A DNA stretch of 42,270 nt, taken from the NCBI GenBank assembly GCA_022508365.1, contig JAFLVH010000008.1, positions 1 to 42,270 of the forward strand, given 5' to 3'. The stretch is from Clostridiales bacterium. Lineage in GTDB: Bacteria; Bacillota; Clostridia; Christensenellales; Pumilibacteraceae. The position numbers and the translations under genes were made by a program. Shown here piece after piece: positions 39,810 through 42,270 of this stretch. Position 1 is the first letter of the stretch. Each line of letters opens with the position of its first letter. The notes under the pieces were generated by a model. That model was not told the DNA's origin. It saw only the letters and a program-made list of their open reading frames with translations, and searched no databases.

Positions 39810-40795
39810 TATAACGATTCTTTTATTGCCATTGCAATCTCATATGCTAAATTTACAGGCACTGCATTGCCAATCATTTTATAAGCGTCGTCGATATTAG
39901 AATAAATAAACTTGAAATCATCAGGGAAGCATTGTATTCTTGCTATTTCTCGAACAGTCATCCTTCGATATAAACTTTCTTTACCTTTAACAAACTCTCT
40001 GTGATTTTGCGAGATAAACACCATTTTAGGCGCTTGTGGGTGAAGTTGGCATTGACGACCTGACGCTTGAACAGTAAAGGCTTGCTCATCCCATTCTTTA
40101 ACTCGATTCCTGCTCATAAAAATAGTTGAATAAGCCCCGGTAAAATATTCGTTGTTATTTACTGCGTTAACATTGTGGGTATTTTTTGCTCCTGCCGGTA
40201 CAGCTGTAAATTGCAAATCCCAAATTATATCTCGCAATGTTAATTTTTTTCTATCGTCTTGGGTTGAGCCTATCGGAAATTTAAAGTTAATATTCAGGTC
40301 ATTTCGAAAACCGATAAAAAACACCCTTTTTCTCTCTTGTGCTACGCCATAGTCCTTTGCATTAACCAATGTAACTGAAACACTATAACCGCAATCCTTA
40401 AACATTGCAATAATATTTTTTACAGATTCTGAATGCCTGTTGGCTAACATACCACTTACATTTTCTGCAAGGAAAAATTTAGGTTGTTTGCTTTTTAGAA
40501 TGCGAATATAGTCATAGAACAACTTTCCGCGAGCGTCGTCAATGCCCCGCAGGGCGCCTGCTTCTGACCAAGATTGACAAGGCGGCCCACCAATAATGCC
40601 ATCAACATTATCGGGAAAGTTGGTTTCGTTTATGTTTCTAATATCACCCTTAATCAAAGTTGTTTGGGGATGATTAACGATAAACGTTTCCCAAATGGTA
40701 GGGTCATATTCATTTGCGATTGGAATTTCAAACCCTGCTTTTTCAAATCCTAAATCAAGACCGCCGCAACCACTAAATAAACTTATTACTTTCAT
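39809..40795 (-). CDS. Type II DNA (cytosine-5) methyltransferase
   Basis: 328 residues. All C5-methyltransferase motifs are present: [12 protein letters not shown] at 7-17 (AdoMet), [11 protein letters not shown] with catalytic Cys73, VI ENVSG at 111-115, [14 protein letters not shown] at 153-162, and [17 protein letters not shown] and [13 protein letters not shown]. The target recognition region is short (about 205-255, with [18 protein letters not shown]), as in HaeIII/NgoPII-like enzymes that recognise GGCC. It starts 8 bp after the stop of the endonuclease gene, whose NgoPII similarity also points to GGCC. It protects host DNA from the partner. Recognition site is inferred. Confidence 0.95.
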   Translation of the reverse strand: MKVISLFSGCGGLDLGFEKAGFEIPIANEYDPTIWETFIVNHPQTTLIKGDIRNINETNFPDNVDGIIGGPPCQSWSEAGALRGIDDARGKLFYDYIRILKSKQPKFFLAENVSGMLANRHSESVKNIIAMFKDCGYSVSVTLVNAKDYGVAQERKRVFFIGFRNDLNINFKFPIGSTQDDRKKLTLRDIIWDLQFTAVPAGAKNTHNVNAVNNNEYFTGAYSTIFMSRNRVKEWDEQAFTVQASGRQCQLHPQAPKMVFISQNHREFVKGKESLYRRMTVREIARIQCFPDDFKFIYSNIDDAYKMIGNAVPVNLAYEIAMAIKESL

Positions 40796-40803
40796 TATGG
40801 CTC

Positions 40804-41640
40804 CTAATCAATTACAAATTGTATAAGTTTAGCATTTTTTAAATTGGCAGGATTATCGGGGTCTTTTATGCGAACATCTGCAATTGAAAATCCTGGTTTC
40901 GATAAAGTTGTTATCAAACTTGTATTATCAAAGGTTTTCCATTTATCTTCATTTATAAGGCACATAAAATTAAATTTCTTTTTAGTGTCTCTTGAACATA
41001 CATAAGAGAAAACCGACCAAGGATTTACAATACCCCACATTCCTCGTACACGCAAATATGTAATTCCTAATGGGTCAACTTTATGTATTTTACCGAGTTC
41101 ATTCGTTTCTGTAAATTCAATACCCTGTATGCTCTCAACACCCTCTTTTATAGTGCGTTTTATTTTACTATAACACTCATCAGAGGCGCAATAATCAAGA
41201 CCATAAACAAAACATAGATTGGCTAAAACGTTTTCACGAACGACTCCCACGGCATAAATAATATCTTTTTCAGTCCAATTTTCAGCTTTTCTGCAAGCGC
41301 TTGAAATCATATTGCTATCGCTTTTTAGTGTGTGTTTGGGATAACTGCTATTTAATGCAAGCTCTTTGCTGTCTGTTTCAAGTTTTTTAATTTCGATAGC
41401 ATCACCTCCGCGCAACATAATATCTGGAGGATTGCTGTTGTTGCCAAGATATGAAAATACCTTATTCCATTCTTCGAATTTCTCTTTTTCGGACAAATCA
41501 AAAGAGTTCGCAAATAAATCGGCAATATACTCTTCTAATGCACTTCCTGCATTATTAGCCCGATTTTTACCTGAATAATGAGATACTATTTTTACGATTG
41601 GGTTATTTACTAAATTATAGATAGCATTTATAATATTCAT
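40804..41640 (-). CDS. NgoPII-like type II restriction endonuclease
   Basis: 278 residues from the ATG at 41640, with AAAAGGAG upstream; the ATG 39 bp earlier has none. The N-terminus [34 protein letters not shown] resembles the NgoPII family (GGCC cutters). A PD-(D/E)XK-like catalytic site is visible: Pro72-Asp73 in [17 protein letters not shown] with Glu83-Ile84-Lys85. It is the first gene of the operon endonuclease-methyltransferase-HEPN protein, with its own consensus-like promoter. That the toxic endonuclease precedes the methyltransferase makes control by the two enzymes' kinetics or by another promoter likely. Confidence 0.88.
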   Translation of the reverse strand: MNIINAIYNLVNNPIVKIVSHYSGKNRANNAGSALEEYIADLFANSFDLSEKEKFEEWNKVFSYLGNNSNPPDIMLRGGDAIEIKKLETDSKELALNSSYPKHTLKSDSNMISSACRKAENWTEKDIIYAVGVVRENVLANLCFVYGLDYCASDECYSKIKRTIKEGVESIQGIEFTETNELGKIHKVDPLGITYLRVRGMWGIVNPWSVFSYVCSRDTKKKFNFMCLINEDKWKTFDNTSLITTLSKPGFSIADVRIKDPDNPANLKNAKLIQFVID

Positions 41641-41708
41641 ATTTATTTCTCCTTTTGTTAAGTTTCCAAAAATAAACACTGTGTGTTTATAAAAGCAGAT
41701 ACGATTAA

Positions 41709-41737
41709 ATTATATCATTACACGATTATTTTTGCAA
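41709..41737 (-). promoter_or_regulatory. Promoter of the restriction-modification operon
   Basis: TTGCAA (41732-41737), 17-bp spacer, TATAAT (41709-41714) on the minus strand, with a leader of about 60 nt to the endonuclease ATG. A short inverted repeat AACACTGTGTGTT (41676-41688) lies in the leader and could bind a regulator. Confidence 0.78.
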
Positions 41738-41812
41738 GCCTACACCATATAATTTGAATAGTCGATTTTGAAAAACATAATATTTTTGCGATTATTCCAT
41801 TTGGCACTATGG

Positions 41813-41982
41813 CGGGTGCTTGATATATAACAAGTGCGCCGCTGCGCGGCTTTGGTCATGCCCACGCCGCAACAAACCGAACGAACGTTTCTTTGCCGCA
41901 CTGCTCATTCCCTATCCCCTCTTCTCCGCCAACGCAAAAACACACCCATAAAGGGTGCGCCGGGCGTTGTCTTTAGTACCCG
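41813..41982. repeat. Palindromic element, copy B (right edge of the island)
   Basis: 170 bp starting CGGGTGCTTG (41813-41822) like copy A and ending with the weakened inverse TACCCG. It shares with copy A GCACTAT just outside, CTGCTCATTCCCTATCCCC and CTTCTCCGCCAACGC, and the CACCCATAAAGGGTG hairpin (41928-41969). Copies A and B have the same length and orientation and bracket the ~5.6-kb AT-rich block. No gene lies in the 576-bp gap (41641-42216). Confidence 0.85.
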
Positions 41983-42007
41983 AAAAGGAGACCAGCATTT
42001 TTCTGTA

Positions 42008-42078
42008 TTCGGGGGATTCCGCGGATTCGCGGCGACCTTTGGCGCAAGCGCCAAGCGGCTAGCGAACTTGCGCCCGAA
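42008..42078. repeat. Palindrome between copy B and the tRNA gene
   Basis: TTCGGG (42008-42013) faces CCCGAA (42073-42078), with a perfect core TTGGCGCAAGCGCCAA at 42039-42054. It is separate from copies B and C. Confidence 0.68.
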
Positions 42079-42176
42079 ATAACATTAACTAAACCGATAT
42101 TTCTCTTTCTTTATCTAATATACATTTGCATTTACTTTGCCACGGGCGCACTTCTCTTACCTATTCCCGCTTATCA

Positions 42177-42220
42177 GCCAACGCAAAAACGCACCCATAA
42201 AGGGTGCGCCGGGCGTTGGC
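42177..42220 (-). terminator. Terminator of tRNA-Ser; core of the island element (copy C)
   Basis: Outer stem GCCAACGC/GCGTTGGC and inner stem GCACCC-ATAAA-GGGTGC; read from the tRNA, GCACCC-TTTAT-GGGTGC is followed by GTTTTTGC. The outer stem includes the tRNA CCA end. To the left, 42137-42176 is a weaker match to the pyrimidine-rich part of copies A and B. Confidence 0.82.
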
Positions 42221-42270
42221 GGAGAGAGGGGGATTCGAACCCCCGGTAGCTGTTACACTACGCACGCTTT
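42217..42270 (-). tRNA. tRNA-Ser, 3' half (cut by the window edge)
   Basis: Minus strand. The 3' half is clear: long variable arm GTAGTGTAACAGCTAC, T-arm GGGGG-TTCGAAT-CCCCC, acceptor strand TCTCTCC, discriminator G and an encoded CCA. The long variable arm and GGAGAGA-type acceptor identify serine; the anticodon lies outside the window. Confidence 0.9.

Noticed and set aside
41834-42082. Plus-strand open frame of 82 codons in the right-hand gap
   Set aside because: It runs through copy B and the neighbouring palindrome, has no ribosome binding site, and its reading is explained by the repeat sequence.

Overview
The window looks like a chromosomal segment of an uncultured anaerobic Clostridia-type member of the Bacillota. 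The case rests on a DUF2232 (YybS-like) gene beside rplI, an AddAB helicase-nuclease instead of RecBCD, the PdxS/PdxT route to vitamin B6, a NifS/NifU pair, DUF1540, a CotF-like coat protein and GGAG-type ribosome binding sites. I cannot assign a genus. The host genes use many G/C-ending codons; the last ~6 kb is visibly more AT-rich.

Layout. 1-12.5 kb (nearly all minus strand): end of pdxT, pdxS, rplI, a DUF2232 membrane protein, DUF1540, an unknown protein plus a GNAT acetyltransferase, a Gln/Ala-rich membrane protein, and addB-addA. 12.6-16.7 kb (plus): a lipoprotein, a RimK-like ATP-grasp ligase and a soluble hybrid histidine kinase. 17-20.5 kb (minus): an ECF sigma factor, a membrane-anchored anti-sigma-like protein, a lipoprotein with a pullulanase-type glucan-binding-like domain, and a small membrane protein. 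20.6-25.3 kb (minus): a five-gene ABC exporter cluster holding two systems. 25.5-30.5 kb: a small XRE regulator with a clear operator, a DUF1538 transporter with two P-II-like partners, and nifS-nifU. 30.6-36.1 kb: small membrane protein, DUF1295 protein, repeat lipoprotein, sirtuin, CotF-like protein, AraC/GyrI regulator.

36.2-42.0 kb is an AT-rich island bracketed by two ~170-bp copies of one palindromic element. It carries a polymerase-beta-type nucleotidyltransferase with a membrane-anchored partner, a serine-recombinase remnant, and an NgoPII-like type II restriction-modification operon whose third gene (HEPN-like, frameshifted) is translationally coupled to the methyltransferase. The core of the flanking element is also the terminator of a tRNA-Ser gene cut by the right edge.

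Three genome-scale habits stand out. (1) Several first genes have near-consensus promoters whose -10 box lies only 6-12 nt before the start codon and no Shine-Dalgarno, implying leaderless mRNAs, while downstream genes have normal GGAG sites. (2) Low-complexity tracts with a strict 7-bp period occur in many intergenic gaps, three of them right after stop codons. (3) Several unrelated long palindromes of 70-170 bp sit between genes, one of which supplies the last codons and stop of an ABC ATPase. Candidates for undescribed systems are the nucleotidyltransferase/membrane-protein pair, the HEPN gene attached to the restriction-modification operon, and the DUF1538/double P-II transporter.
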